This document shows positions 9,663-19,981 of a stretch of DNA of 64,000 nucleotides, one piece after another. This DNA comes from Agarivorans aestuarii. GTDB taxonomy: Bacteria > Pseudomonadota > Gammaproteobacteria > Enterobacterales > Celerinatantimonadaceae. Positions within the stretch are counted from its first letter, which is position 1; each line of letters opens with the position of its first letter. The position numbers and the translations under genes are program-made. The DNA lies in NCBI RefSeq assembly GCF_019670125.1, contig NZ_AP023033.1:752501-816500 (forward strand). The letters are read 5' to 3'. The notes beneath the pieces were generated by a model. The model was not told the origin of the DNA, did no database searches, and saw only the letters and a list, made by a program, of their open reading frames with translations.

Positions 9663-9917
9663 ATGCAACCAGAACAAATCGAAGAAATCTTATCGCAAGC
9701 GCTTGAGTTAGAGCATGTGCAAGTGAGTGGTGAAGGTAATCACTTTCAAGTTGTTGCTGTTGGTGCAATGTTTACGGATTTATCGCGAGTTAAAAAACAA
9801 CAAGCGGTTTATGCACCACTGAAAGAGTACATTGCGAGTAATGAAATTCACGCTTTAGGAATAAAAGCGTTCACTCCTGATGAATGGCAAAAGCAACAGA
9901 AGTTTGGCCAATTGTAG
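9663..9917 (+). CDS. ibaG: BolA-family protein IbaG
   Basis: An 84-residue BolA-like protein starting MQPEQIEEIL and containing the helix-turn-helix-like fold and an HALGIKAFTPDEW tail. IbaG is thought to partner monothiol glutaredoxin in iron-sulfur or acid-stress functions. The start at 9663 is preferred over an in-frame ATG at 9630 because GCGGAGCG lies 7 bases upstream and the length then equals E. coli IbaG. It sits between mlaB and murA, the usual place. Confidence 0.92.
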   Translation: MQPEQIEEILSQALELEHVQVSGEGNHFQVVAVGAMFTDLSRVKKQQAVYAPLKEYIASNEIHALGIKAFTPDEWQKQQKFGQL

Positions 9918-12276
<2,359 letters not shown>

Positions 12277-12323
12277 TTGTTCTTCTCCGGCTAGATTCTC
12301 AGCATAGCACGCAGATTCTGGAG

Positions 12324-12355
12324 ACAAAAGAAAAGGCGACTAATAAGTCGCCTTT
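12324..12355 (-). terminator. Intrinsic terminator after degQ
   Basis: On the minus strand, AAAGGCGAC, a 6-base loop and GTCGCCTTT form a perfect 9-bp stem followed by the T-rich TTTTCTTTT. It separates degQ from degS, so degS probably has its own promoter or relies on read-through. Confidence 0.85.
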
Positions 12356-12373
12356 ATTGTTAATCATCTCAAT

Positions 12374-13741
12374 CTATTGAATGATTCGGTAGAGGTTTTC
12401 ATCACCGCGTTGAATATTTACAGCTAGCACCTTGGGCTCGGTTTCCAAGAGGGCGCGCAAATCAGCGATACTCGTGATGCGAATTTTGTTGATGCCAATA
12501 ATGATATCGCCTTCTTCTAAGCCGTTAGCAAAGGCTTTAGAGTTACGCGCAACTTTATTGACTCGCACGCCTGATATGTCTGCGTCTTTACCGGTAGAGC
12601 TCAAACTTGCGCCTTCAAGGGCAGGGTGCATTACCTTAGCATTAATGTTTTGTTCTTCTGCCTGCTGTAAGGTCACTTTAAAATCGATAGGTTTACCGTC
12701 TCTAATTGCGCCAATTTTAATGGTTTTACCTGCGCCCATGGTGCCAATTTTGGCACGCAGTTCAGCAAAGCTTTTCACCTTTTTATCATCAACGGCAATG
12801 ATGATGTCGCCTGGCTCAATGCCGGCTTTATCGGCCGCTGACCCCTGCATAACTTGGTTAACAAACGCGCCATGTTGCGAGTCGGTGCCAAAAGCCTTGG
12901 CTAAATCACTGTTAAGCTCGCCACCGGTTACACCCAGCACGCCTCGACGTACTTCACCAAACTCGATAATTTGATCCGCTAAATTACGCACCATGTTACT
13001 TGGAATGGCGAAACCAATACCGATGTTGCCACCGTTAGGCGCAATAATTGCGGTGTTGATGCCAATTAGCTCACCGCGTAAGTTGATTAAGGCACCGCCA
13101 GAGTTCCCGCTATTAATCGCAGCATCGGTTTGAATGAAGTTTTCTAGGTTTTCAATGTTTAAACCACTCCGCCCCAATGCGCTCACTATGCCTGAAGTGA
13201 CGGTTTGGCCTAGGCCAAAAGGGTTACCAATAGCGACAGTAAAATCACCTACACGAAGCTCATCAGAATCTGCCAGCTTAATATCAACCAGTTCATCGGC
13301 CTCTATTTGCAGCAGTGCAATATCGGTATGACGATCACTACCCAATACTTCCGCTTCAAAGGTGCGGCCATCTTTGAGAGTGACAACAATTTCATCAGCT
13401 TCGTGAATCACATGGTAATTGGTGATTACGTAACCCTTTTTTGCATCAACTACTACACCGGAACCTAGGCCTTGAAAAGGGCGCTCTTGTTCGGCGTTAC
13501 CAGGATTACCTTCTGGACCGAAGAAGTACTTAAATAACTCTGGAAGTTGTTGTTGAGAAACTTTAGTACCCGCAACAGAGATATTAACCACGGCGGGGGT
13601 GGCTTGTTCAAGCACTGGGGCTAAGCTGGGAAGTTCTTCGCCACCAACGGAAAAAGGCAGGGCAGCGTGAGCTTGGAAGGTATTGATGCCGAGAAAGAGA
13701 GACAACAATACAATGACAAATTTCTTAGTGGAAACACTCAT
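12374..13741 (-). CDS. degQ: Periplasmic serine endoprotease DegQ/DegP-type
   Basis: A 455-residue HtrA protease: signal peptide about 1-26 (cleavage after AHA), a protease domain with His110, Asp140 and Ser214 (SGNSGGAL), and two PDZ domains (about 250-345 and 370-455). It degrades or refolds misfolded envelope proteins. Two PDZ domains and no retained membrane anchor mark it as DegQ or DegP. Adjacency to degS matches E. coli degQ-degS, so degQ is preferred. MucD- or DegP-like naming is possible, since many marine species carry a single such gene. Confidence 0.93.
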   Translation of the reverse strand: MSVSTKKFVIVLLSLFLGINTFQAHAALPFSVGGEELPSLAPVLEQATPAVVNISVAGTKVSQQQLPELFKYFFGPEGNPGNAEQERPFQGLGSGVVVDAKKGYVITNYHVIHEADEIVVTLKDGRTFEAEVLGSDRHTDIALLQIEADELVDIKLADSDELRVGDFTVAIGNPFGLGQTVTSGIVSALGRSGLNIENLENFIQTDAAINSGNSGGALINLRGELIGINTAIIAPNGGNIGIGFAIPSNMVRNLADQIIEFGEVRRGVLGVTGGELNSDLAKAFGTDSQHGAFVNQVMQGSAADKAGIEPGDIIIAVDDKKVKSFAELRAKIGTMGAGKTIKIGAIRDGKPIDFKVTLQQAEEQNINAKVMHPALEGASLSSTGKDADISGVRVNKVARNSKAFANGLEEGDIIIGINKIRITSIADLRALLETEPKVLAVNIQRGDENLYRIIQ

Positions 13742-13770
13742 CTAAATACCTCAATAAACACATGTCATTA

Positions 13771-13800
13771 TAAAAAAGCAGGATCTTAATGACCCTGCTT
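13771..13800 (-). terminator. Intrinsic terminator after zapG
   Basis: On the minus strand, AAGCAGG and CCTGCTT pair across an 11-base loop and are followed by TTTTTTA. It lies between zapG and degQ. A TATAAT sits directly after the T-run, so the degQ promoter may abut or overlap it. Confidence 0.75.
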
Positions 13801-13820
13801 AGTTTAAAAAGTTCAATGAT

Positions 13821-14225
13821 TTAGCTAGCTTTACGCTGAGCTTCGGTAAATAAACCAGATGGTTGATTAGAGTAATCTTTCGGTTGGGCTTCACTTGATT
13901 CAACCGTTTCGTCTAGCTCTAACTTTTCTTGATAATCAGCAAATAGCTGCGGCTGAGCTACGTCTTCGCTGATTAATGATTTTGACTGGCTGGCCATATG
14001 TTCGTATATGCCTTGGTATTGCTTAGCCATGTCTTCAAGTAGTTGAGCACTGGTTGCAAAGTGCTCTTGAACTTGCTCTTTATAACTGTCTAACTCAGCT
14101 TCATTTTGTTCGAGTTCTTGCTTCATATTGGCATCGCTACCAACCGGCTTTGATGCTATACGACTAAGGAAGAAGCCAATAGCGACACCAATAAGAAGAA
14201 AAATCATACTGCTAATTGCGCTCAT
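13821..14225 (-). CDS. zapG: Cell division/envelope protein ZapG (YhcB, DUF1043)
   Basis: A 134-residue protein with an N-terminal membrane helix (MIFLLIGVAIGFFLSRIA, about 7-24), then an acidic coiled-coil region (about 30-85) and a disordered tail rich in Glu, Gln and Ser. The YhcB family helps coordinate envelope growth and division. The start at 14225 is preferred over an upstream ATG at 14279 because AGGAAT precedes it and the length then matches E. coli (132). It diverges from zapE. Confidence 0.9.
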   Translation of the reverse strand: MSAISSMIFLLIGVAIGFFLSRIASKPVGSDANMKQELEQNEAELDSYKEQVQEHFATSAQLLEDMAKQYQGIYEHMASQSKSLISEDVAQPQLFADYQEKLELDETVESSEAQPKDYSNQPSGLFTEAQRKAS

Positions 14226-14332
14226 ATTATTCCTTTGTTGGTCTTGATGAACTTTCAATATACTTGAGAATGCTTTCACATGGTACTATCAATTTTCGAC
14301 TAATTTTAGCGGGTTCTGGGAATAGGGAAAGG

Positions 14333-15448
14333 ATGACTCCACAGCAACAATACGAGCAAGATCTGCAAGCTCATGATTTTATAAAAGACAATGCACAGGC
14401 ATTCGCCGTTACCCAGCTGCAACGCGTATTTGAACAATTAAACGAAAAGCCCGCTTCCGCTGCTGTTCCCTCATCTTTTTTTTCCAAGTTAATAAGTCGA
14501 TTTTCTAACGCTGATGTACTCACTAAGCCTTCTGTTCAAGGCCTTTACATGTGGGGAGGCGTTGGCCGAGGAAAAACCTACCTCATGGACACATTTTTTA
14601 ACTGCTTACCCCAGCAACGCAAAATGCGAGTGCATTTCCACCGCTTTATGCAGCGGGTGCATCAAGAGTTAAAAAGCTTAACTGCCCAAACTAATCCCCT
14701 AGAGGTCGTGGCAGATCGTTTATATCAAGAGGCAGAGGTTATCTGCTTTGATGAGTTTTTTGTCTCAGACATTACCGATGCGATGATTTTAGGAACTCTG
14801 TTTGAAGCTTTATTTGAGCGTGGTGTTACCCTGATTGCTACTTCTAATATTCCGCCAGAAGATTTGTATCGCAATGGTTTGCAGCGACAGCGTTTCATCC
14901 CAACCATCAAGTTGATTCAACAACATTGCCAAATCATCAATGTAGATGGTGGCAGTGATTATCGAATGCGAACCCTTAATGAGGCTGAGATTTATCATCA
15001 CCCGCTAGATCAACAAGCGGAACAAAACTTGGCCCAGTATTTTTTGCAGTTGTCTAACGAACCGCGTCAAGCGCTTGGTCAGATTGAAATTAATCAGCGG
15101 ATGATTAACTTTGTCAATGAGGCCGATAGCGTACTGCATGTTGAATTTAGTGAGTTATGTGAAGGGGCGAGAAGCCAGTTAGATTACATCGAGCTGGCAA
15201 GGCTTTATCACACGGTGCTGCTATCGGGTGTGGTGGCAATGGGGGCAAAAAATGATGATGCTGCCCGTCGCTTTATTGCCTTGATTGATGAGTTCTATGA
15301 GCGAAACGTTACGTTGATTATTGCGGCAGAAGTGCCGCTAGAGAAGCTCTACCAAGGCGGCCGATTAAGCTTTGAATTTGAGCGTTGTTTGTCTCGTTTA
15401 CAAGAGATGCAGTCTCACGAGTACTTAGAAAGAGAACACTTACCTTAA
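14333..15448 (+). CDS. zapE: Cell division ATPase ZapE (AFG1 family)
   Basis: A 371-residue AFG1-type P-loop ATPase: Walker A GGVGRGKT at 75-82, Walker B VICFDEFFV, then the sensor region IATSNIPPEDLY. ZapE associates with the Z ring and is needed for division under some growth conditions. The start at 14333 is chosen because AGGGAAAGG precedes it; an in-frame ATG at 14216 would run into the zapG start region. Length agrees with E. coli ZapE (375). Confidence 0.94.
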   Translation: MTPQQQYEQDLQAHDFIKDNAQAFAVTQLQRVFEQLNEKPASAAVPSSFFSKLISRFSNADVLTKPSVQGLYMWGGVGRGKTYLMDTFFNCLPQQRKMRVHFHRFMQRVHQELKSLTAQTNPLEVVADRLYQEAEVICFDEFFVSDITDAMILGTLFEALFERGVTLIATSNIPPEDLYRNGLQRQRFIPTIKLIQQHCQIINVDGGSDYRMRTLNEAEIYHHPLDQQAEQNLAQYFLQLSNEPRQALGQIEINQRMINFVNEADSVLHVEFSELCEGARSQLDYIELARLYHTVLLSGVVAMGAKNDDAARRFIALIDEFYERNVTLIIAAEVPLEKLYQGGRLSFEFERCLSRLQEMQSHEYLEREHLP

Positions 15449-15477
15449 ATAATCGCAATTAAGGGTGGTTTTTTTTT
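15443..15477 (+). terminator. Possible terminator after zapE
   Basis: CCTTAA, a 10-base loop and TTAAGG, then GTGG and an unbroken run of nine T. The stem is short and AT-rich and overlaps the zapE stop, so it is a moderate candidate only. Confidence 0.45.
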
Positions 15478-15487
15478 GTACTTCCCC

Positions 15488-15493
15488 TATAAT
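15488..15493 (+). promoter_or_regulatory. Consensus -10 box for rplM-rpsI
   Basis: A perfect TATAAT lies 148 bases before the annotated rplM start, with no strong -35 at the right spacing (GTGGTT at 15465). The predicted transcript would carry a leader of roughly 140 bases. Confidence 0.55.
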
Positions 15494-15499
15494 CTTGCC

Positions 15500-15640
15500 A
15501 CCCCACGTTACATGTCACCGATTTGGTGATACTAACAATCCAGCTTACTCCGTATTCGAAGGGATACTATGAGTGGCTACTTTCACGTTTGTGATTATCA
15601 CAAACACATGTGTAACAGTTATTTTGGGTTATATATACAA
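15500..15640 (+). promoter_or_regulatory. Structured leader of the rplM-rpsI operon
   Basis: The leader has three dyads: TCACC-N5-GGTGA (15515-15529), GTTTGTGA-N3-TCACAAAC (15587-15605) and the palindrome ACACATGTGT (15604-15613). An AAGGGA followed by an in-frame ATG lies at 15559-15571. E. coli L13 is known to repress its own operon through the leader, so this region is a plausible autoregulatory operator. That role is inference here. Confidence 0.5.
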
Positions 15641-16069
15641 ATGAAAACTTTTGTAGCCAAGCCAGACAGCGTTAAACGCGACTGGTACGTTGTAGATGCA
15701 GATGGTAAAACTCTGGGTCGTATCGCAACTGAAATCGCTTCTCGCCTACGCGGTAAGCATAAAGCTGAATATACTCCTCACGTTGATACTGGTGATTACA
15801 TCATCGTAATTAACGCTGAGAAAGTAGCCGTAACAGGCAACAAAGCGAAAGGTAAAATTTACCACTCGCACACTGGTTACCCAGGTGGCTTAAAATCAAT
15901 TAGCTTTGAAAAGTTAATCGAAAAAGCTCCTGAGCGTGTTATCCAGTCTGCAGTGAAAGGTATGTTGCCAAAAGGTCCTCTAGGCCGTGCAATGTTCCGT
16001 AAACTGAAAGTATTCGCTGGACCTGAGCACACTCATGCGGCTCAGCAACCACAAGTATTAGACATTTAA
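15641..16069 (+). CDS. rplM: 50S ribosomal protein L13
   Basis: A 142-residue L13 beginning [20 protein letters not shown], the same length as E. coli L13. It is an early-assembly protein of the large subunit. The ATG at 15641 is chosen by family alignment, but its ribosome site is weak (GGGTT 11 bases upstream). An in-frame ATG at 15569 with a better AAGGGA would add 24 residues (see findings). rpsI follows after 17 bases. Confidence 0.97.
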   Translation: MKTFVAKPDSVKRDWYVVDADGKTLGRIATEIASRLRGKHKAEYTPHVDTGDYIIVINAEKVAVTGNKAKGKIYHSHTGYPGGLKSISFEKLIEKAPERVIQSAVKGMLPKGPLGRAMFRKLKVFAGPEHTHAAQQPQVLDI

Positions 16070-16086
16070 GTTACGGAATTTGAATA

Positions 16087-16479
16087 ATGGCTGAGAATCA
16101 ATACTACGGCACTGGCCGTCGCAAAAGCTCTACTGCTCGCGTATTTTTAAAAGCAGGTAGTGGTAACATCACTGTAAACAACCGCACTTTGGAAGTTTAC
16201 TTTGGCCGTGAAACTGCTCGTATGGTAGTTCGTCAACCACTTGAACTAACTGAATTGTTAGAAAAAGTTGACCTACTAGTTACCGTTAAAGGTGGTGGTA
16301 CAACTGGTCAAGCTGGTGCTATCCGTCACGGTATCACTCGTGCTCTTATGGAATACGACGAAAGTCTACGTCCTGAGCTACGTAAAGCTGGTTTCGTTAC
16401 CCGTGATGCGCGTAAAGTTGAGCGTAAGAAAGTTGGTCTACGTAAAGCACGTCGTCGTCCGCAATTCTCTAAACGTTAA
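16087..16479 (+). CDS. rpsI: 30S ribosomal protein S9
   Basis: A 130-residue S9, identical in length to E. coli S9. It begins [20 protein letters not shown] and ends in the basic tail RRRPQFSKR, which reaches the P-site tRNA. It is the second gene of the rplM-rpsI operon and is followed by a strong terminator. Confidence 0.98.
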   Translation: MAENQYYGTGRRKSSTARVFLKAGSGNITVNNRTLEVYFGRETARMVVRQPLELTELLEKVDLLVTVKGGGTTGQAGAIRHGITRALMEYDESLRPELRKAGFVTRDARKVERKKVGLRKARRRPQFSKR

Positions 16480-16501
16480 TTGCTATACACATTCGTGTTA
16501 C

Positions 16502-16533
16502 AAAAAAGCTCGGCTATGCCGGGCTTTTCTTTA
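16502..16533 (+). terminator. Intrinsic terminator after rpsI
   Basis: AAGCTCGGC, loop TAT and GCCGGGCTT form a 9-bp stem with one G-T pair, followed by TTTTCTTTATT. It ends the rplM-rpsI transcript. Confidence 0.85.
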
Positions 16534-16562
16534 TTCTAAAAGGTTAAAAACCTTGATTTCCC

Positions 16563-16591
16563 TTGTCAATTTGTGTGTTTTTTATTACTAT
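16563..16591 (+). promoter_or_regulatory. Putative sigma-70 promoter of petABC
   Basis: TTGTCA (16563-16568), a 17-base spacer and TACTAT (16586-16591) match 5/6 and 4/6 of the consensus. Transcription would begin near 16598, giving a petA leader of about 124 bases that contains the tandem repeat at 16620-16659. Confidence 0.5.
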
Positions 16592-16619
16592 TTTGTTCGC
16601 ATTTACCTGCAATAATGTA

Positions 16620-16659
16620 GTAGCAAGTAAACGCTACCAGTAGCAGAAAAACGCTACCT
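16620..16659 (+). repeat. Two tandem 20-bp dyad repeats upstream of petA
   Basis: Two adjacent 20-base units, each of the form GTAGC-N8-GCTACC plus one base, run head to tail without a gap. Only positions in the spacer and the last base differ. Each unit is itself an inverted repeat, so the array could be a double operator two helical turns apart or a pair of small RNA hairpins in the petABC leader. Confidence 0.8.
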
Positions 16660-16721
16660 TGTGCAGCATGCCGCAAGGAAAATTACAATAATTGCGCGGA
16701 TCCTTACCGGAGAGACATTGG

Positions 16722-17312
16722 ATGAGCAACGCTCCTGTCGATGCTGGCCGCCGTCGCTTCCTAACCTGGACAACAGCTGTTGTCGGTGGTGTAGGAGCAA
16801 CGTTTGCCGCAGTACCTTTTATCAGTTCATGGAATCCGAGTGCCAAAGCTAAAGCAGCTGGAGCACCGGTAGAAGTGGATATTAGCAAAATAGAACCTGG
16901 ACAATTACTACGTGTTGAATGGCGTGGTAAACCTGTTTGGGTGGTTAACCGTCCTCAGTCGGTTCTCGATAACTTAAACACCATTGGTGATAGGTTACGT
17001 GACCCTGAATCCGAGGAGCCTCAGCAACCCGATTATACAGTCAACGTACATCGCTCAATTAAACCTGAGCTATTTGTGGGTGTGGGCTTGTGTACTCACC
17101 TTGGCTGTTCACCCACCTATTTACCTGGCAGCTTTGCTGAACAAGTAAAAGGTGTTGAATATGGATTTTTCTGTCCTTGTCATGGTTCGAAGTTTGATAT
17201 GGCCGGACGAGTATTCCAAAGTGTACCAGCACCACTAAACTTGGTTGTTCCTCCACATTACTATGTTGATGAAACCACCATTTTGGTCGGCTTGGACCAG
17301 GGAGAGGCATAA
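16722..17312 (+). CDS. petA: Ubiquinol-cytochrome c reductase Rieske iron-sulfur subunit
   Basis: A 196-residue Rieske protein with an N-terminal twin-arginine-like motif (RRRFLTW, 10-16) and a membrane helix. The 2Fe-2S ligand motifs are CTHLGC (124-129) and CPCHGS (151-156). It carries electrons from quinol to cytochrome c1 on the periplasmic side of complex III. The start at 16722 is preferred over an in-frame TTG at 16692 because GGAGAG precedes it and the Tat motif then sits near the N-terminus. It is the first gene of petABC. Confidence 0.96.
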   Translation: MSNAPVDAGRRRFLTWTTAVVGGVGATFAAVPFISSWNPSAKAKAAGAPVEVDISKIEPGQLLRVEWRGKPVWVVNRPQSVLDNLNTIGDRLRDPESEEPQQPDYTVNVHRSIKPELFVGVGLCTHLGCSPTYLPGSFAEQVKGVEYGFFCPCHGSKFDMAGRVFQSVPAPLNLVVPPHYYVDETTILVGLDQGEA

Positions 17313-17313
17313 G

Positions 17314-18525
17314 ATGAAGGCACTTATCGGTTGGATCGATGAACGGATCCCGTTGACTAAGACCTACAATAAACATGTGGGCCAATACCCGACACCAAAA
17401 AACTTTAACTTTTGGTATATTTTTGGCTTTATTGCCATGGTGGTATTAGTTAATCAAATCCTTACAGGTATTTGGTTAACTATGAATTACAACCCATCAG
17501 GTGATGGAGCATTTGCCTCTATTGAATACATCATGCGTGATGTGGAATATGGTTGGCTACTGCGTTACATGCATTCCACCGGGGCGTCAGCTTTCTTTGT
17601 GGTGATTTATTTGCACATGTATCGTGGCTTAATTTACGGCTCTTACCAAAAACCTCGCGAACTGATTTGGTTGTTCGGGATGTTAATTTTCTTGGTATTA
17701 ATGGCCGAAGCATTCATGGGTTACTTACTTCCTTGGGGACAAATGTCTTACTGGGGGGCGCAGGTAATTATTTCGCTGTTTGGGGCTATACCGGTAATTG
17801 GTGATGACCTCACTCTGTGGATCCGTGGGGACTATGTTATCTCTGGGGCAACCCTTAACCGCTTCTTTGCTTTGCATGTTATTGCATTGCCCTTAGTGCT
17901 GGTTATGTTGGTGTTTTTACACATTGTAGCGCTGCATGAAGTTGGCTCTAACAACCCAGACGGCATCGAGATTAAAGCGAACAAAGACGAGAATGGTTGG
18001 CCGAAAGACGGCATACCTTTCCACCCTTACTTTACGGTTAAAGACTTAGCGGCCATTGTAGGCTTCTTGTTCTTCTTCTGTTGGGTGATGTTCTTCTTCC
18101 CAGAAGGTGGAGGCTTCTTCCTAGAGCCGCCAAACTTTGAAGCAGCTAATCCGCTTAAAACACCAGAGCATATTGCGCCGGTTTGGTATTTCACACCGTT
18201 CTATGCAATTTTGCGTGCGGTACCCGATAAATTACTGGGTGTAGTGATGATGGGCGCATCTATTGCGGTGTTATTTGTATTACCGTGGTTAGACCGCTGT
18301 AAAGTGAAGTCAATTCGCTACCGTAGTGTCATACATAAGCTTAACATCGCTCAGTTTGTTATATGTTTTGTGATTCTAGGGGTGCTAGGTGCTTTACCTT
18401 CAACCGACCTATTAACTTGGATCGCACGTATCGCAACTGTTGGTTACTTTGGTTATTTCCTACTACTGTGGATTTACAGTAAAAACGAGAAAACTAAGCC
18501 AGTTCCAGAAAGGGTGACCAAATGA
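17314..18525 (+). CDS. petB: Cytochrome b subunit of the bc1 complex
   Basis: A 403-residue polytopic membrane protein with eight or so helices, histidine pairs in helices B and D for the two b hemes, and the quinol-site motif PVWY (in EHIAPVWYFTPFYAI). It holds the Qo and Qi sites of complex III. The start at 17314 follows the petA stop by one base with GGGAGAGG upstream, which rules out the longer frame from 17245. The stop overlaps petC by 4 bases. Confidence 0.96.
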   Translation: MKALIGWIDERIPLTKTYNKHVGQYPTPKNFNFWYIFGFIAMVVLVNQILTGIWLTMNYNPSGDGAFASIEYIMRDVEYGWLLRYMHSTGASAFFVVIYLHMYRGLIYGSYQKPRELIWLFGMLIFLVLMAEAFMGYLLPWGQMSYWGAQVIISLFGAIPVIGDDLTLWIRGDYVISGATLNRFFALHVIALPLVLVMLVFLHIVALHEVGSNNPDGIEIKANKDENGWPKDGIPFHPYFTVKDLAAIVGFLFFFCWVMFFFPEGGGFFLEPPNFEAANPLKTPEHIAPVWYFTPFYAILRAVPDKLLGVVMMGASIAVLFVLPWLDRCKVKSIRYRSVIHKLNIAQFVICFVILGVLGALPSTDLLTWIARIATVGYFGYFLLLWIYSKNEKTKPVPERVTK

Positions 18526-19259
18526 TGAAAAATATTTTTTTAGCATTCGCGTTGCTGGTTCCTAGCTTGGCGTTTGCCGCTGGTTCGACAGTTCCTTTAG
18601 ACAAAGCGAACTATGACTTAAGTGATAAAGCTTCGTTACAAAACGGCGCCAAGTTATTTATGAATTACTGTTTTGGCTGTCATAGTGCTCAATACCAGCG
18701 TTATAATCGTGTAGCAGAAGATTTAGGTATTCCAATTAAGTTAATGGAAGAAAACTTGATTTTTACCGGGGTAAAACCAGGTGAATTGATGCAAAATGCC
18801 ATCCAAGAAAAAGACGCTGCTAAGTGGTTTGGTGCGCCAGCTCCAGATTTAACCTTAGTAGCTCGAGTTCGTGGAGCTGATTGGGTATATACCTATTTAC
18901 GTTCATTTTATGTTGATGAGACGCGTCCATTTGGGGTGAATAACAAAGTATTCCCAAGTGTTGGTATGCCGCATGTGTTGCAAGAGTTGCAAGGTGTGCC
19001 AAACGCGGTTTATGAAACAAGAATGATTGATGGTGAAGATCAGCAAATCTACGTTGGCATCCAATCAGATGGCAGCGGTGAGATGAGCGATGATGAGTAT
19101 GACCACGCTGTTTTAGACCTAGTTAACTTTTTAGTTTACTCTGCTGAACCTATTCAGCTAGAGCGTAAACGTCTTGGTTACTGGGTGCTTGGTTTCTTAT
19201 TCATTTTCTTCATTATTAGTTATCTATTGAAGAAAGAATACTGGCGCGACGTACACTAA
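18522..19259 (+). CDS. petC: Cytochrome c1 subunit of the bc1 complex
   Basis: A 245-residue cytochrome c1: signal peptide about 1-19 (LAFA), heme c motif CFGCH at 50-54, a methionine-ligand region in the C-half, and one C-terminal membrane anchor (YWVLGFLFIFFIISYLL). It passes electrons from the Rieske centre to soluble cytochrome c. The ATG at 18522 overlaps the petB stop; a second ATG follows directly at 18525. Confidence 0.96.
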   Translation: MMKNIFLAFALLVPSLAFAAGSTVPLDKANYDLSDKASLQNGAKLFMNYCFGCHSAQYQRYNRVAEDLGIPIKLMEENLIFTGVKPGELMQNAIQEKDAAKWFGAPAPDLTLVARVRGADWVYTYLRSFYVDETRPFGVNNKVFPSVGMPHVLQELQGVPNAVYETRMIDGEDQQIYVGIQSDGSGEMSDDEYDHAVLDLVNFLVYSAEPIQLERKRLGYWVLGFLFIFFIISYLLKKEYWRDVH

Positions 19260-19282
19260 GTCTTGAGCTAGTATTTAGTTAT

Positions 19283-19311
19283 CGGCAATAGCATTTATGC
19301 TGTTGCCGTTT
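19283..19311 (+). terminator. Hairpin between petC and sspA, likely terminator or attenuator
   Basis: CGGCAATAGCA, loop TTTA and TGCTGTTGCCG form an 11-bp stem with one G-T pair, followed by TTTGTGTATTTATTTT. The T-run is interrupted, so termination may be partial. It separates petABC from sspAB. Confidence 0.6.
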
Positions 19312-19345
19312 GTGTATTTATTTTAGATGGTTTTTGGAGGATTCA

Positions 19346-19981
19346 ATGGCTGTAGCTGCCAACAAGCGTTCGGTAATGACGCTATACTCTGGTGCTAACG
19401 ACTTATATAGTCATCAGGTACGTATCGTTTTGGCTGAGAAAGGCGTCAGCGTAGAAATTAATCAGGTTGATCCGGATAACTTACCGGAAGACTTAATTGA
19501 TTTGAATCCGTACAGCTCTGTTCCAACCTTAGTTGATCGTGAATTGGTGTTGTACCAATCGCAGATCATCATGGAATATTTAGATGAGCGTTTTCCTCAT
19601 CCGCCGTTAATGCCAGTGTACCCTGTGTCACGTGGTTCAAGCCGCCTTATGATGCACCGTATTAAAAACGACTGGTACACCTTGGTTGCGCAAATTGATA
19701 AAGGTGAGAACGCCGAAGCTGCACGTAAGCAATTAACAGAAAGCCTTTTAAGCATTGCCCCGGTTTTTGCTGAAATGCCTTACTTTATGAGTGAAGAATT
19801 TAGCCTAGTAGATTGTTACTTAGCACCACTACTTTGGCGTTTACCTACTTTAGGTATCGAGCTAGAAGGCGCGGGTTCTAAAGAAATTAAATCTTATATG
19901 ATTCGTGTATTCGATCGTGAATCTTTCCAAGCTTCACTGACCGATGCAGAGCGTGAAATTCGCGATGGGTTCTTAGGTTAA
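19346..19981 (+). CDS. sspA: Stringent starvation protein A
   Basis: A 211-residue glutathione-S-transferase-fold protein with a thioredoxin-like N-domain (about 10-85) and a helical C-domain. SspA binds RNA polymerase holoenzyme and modulates transcription under starvation and acid stress. The start at 19346 has GGAGG 6 bases upstream; an in-frame start at 19310 has none. Length is near E. coli SspA (212). It overlaps sspB by one base (TAATG). Confidence 0.95.
   Translation: MAVAANKRSVMTLYSGANDLYSHQVRIVLAEKGVSVEINQVDPDNLPEDLIDLNPYSSVPTLVDRELVLYQSQIIMEYLDERFPHPPLMPVYPVSRGSSRLMMHRIKNDWYTLVAQIDKGENAEAARKQLTESLLSIAPVFAEMPYFMSEEFSLVDCYLAPLLWRLPTLGIELEGAGSKEIKSYMIRVFDRESFQASLTDAEREIRDGFLG

Noticed and set aside
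12432-12974. Plus-strand frame of 180 codons antisense to degQ
   Set aside because: It is a shadow of the degQ reading frame with no ribosome site and low-complexity Ser/Ala composition.
16620-16659. Possible CRISPR-like repeat
   Set aside because: There are only two units, they are directly adjacent without spacers, and no cas genes are present.
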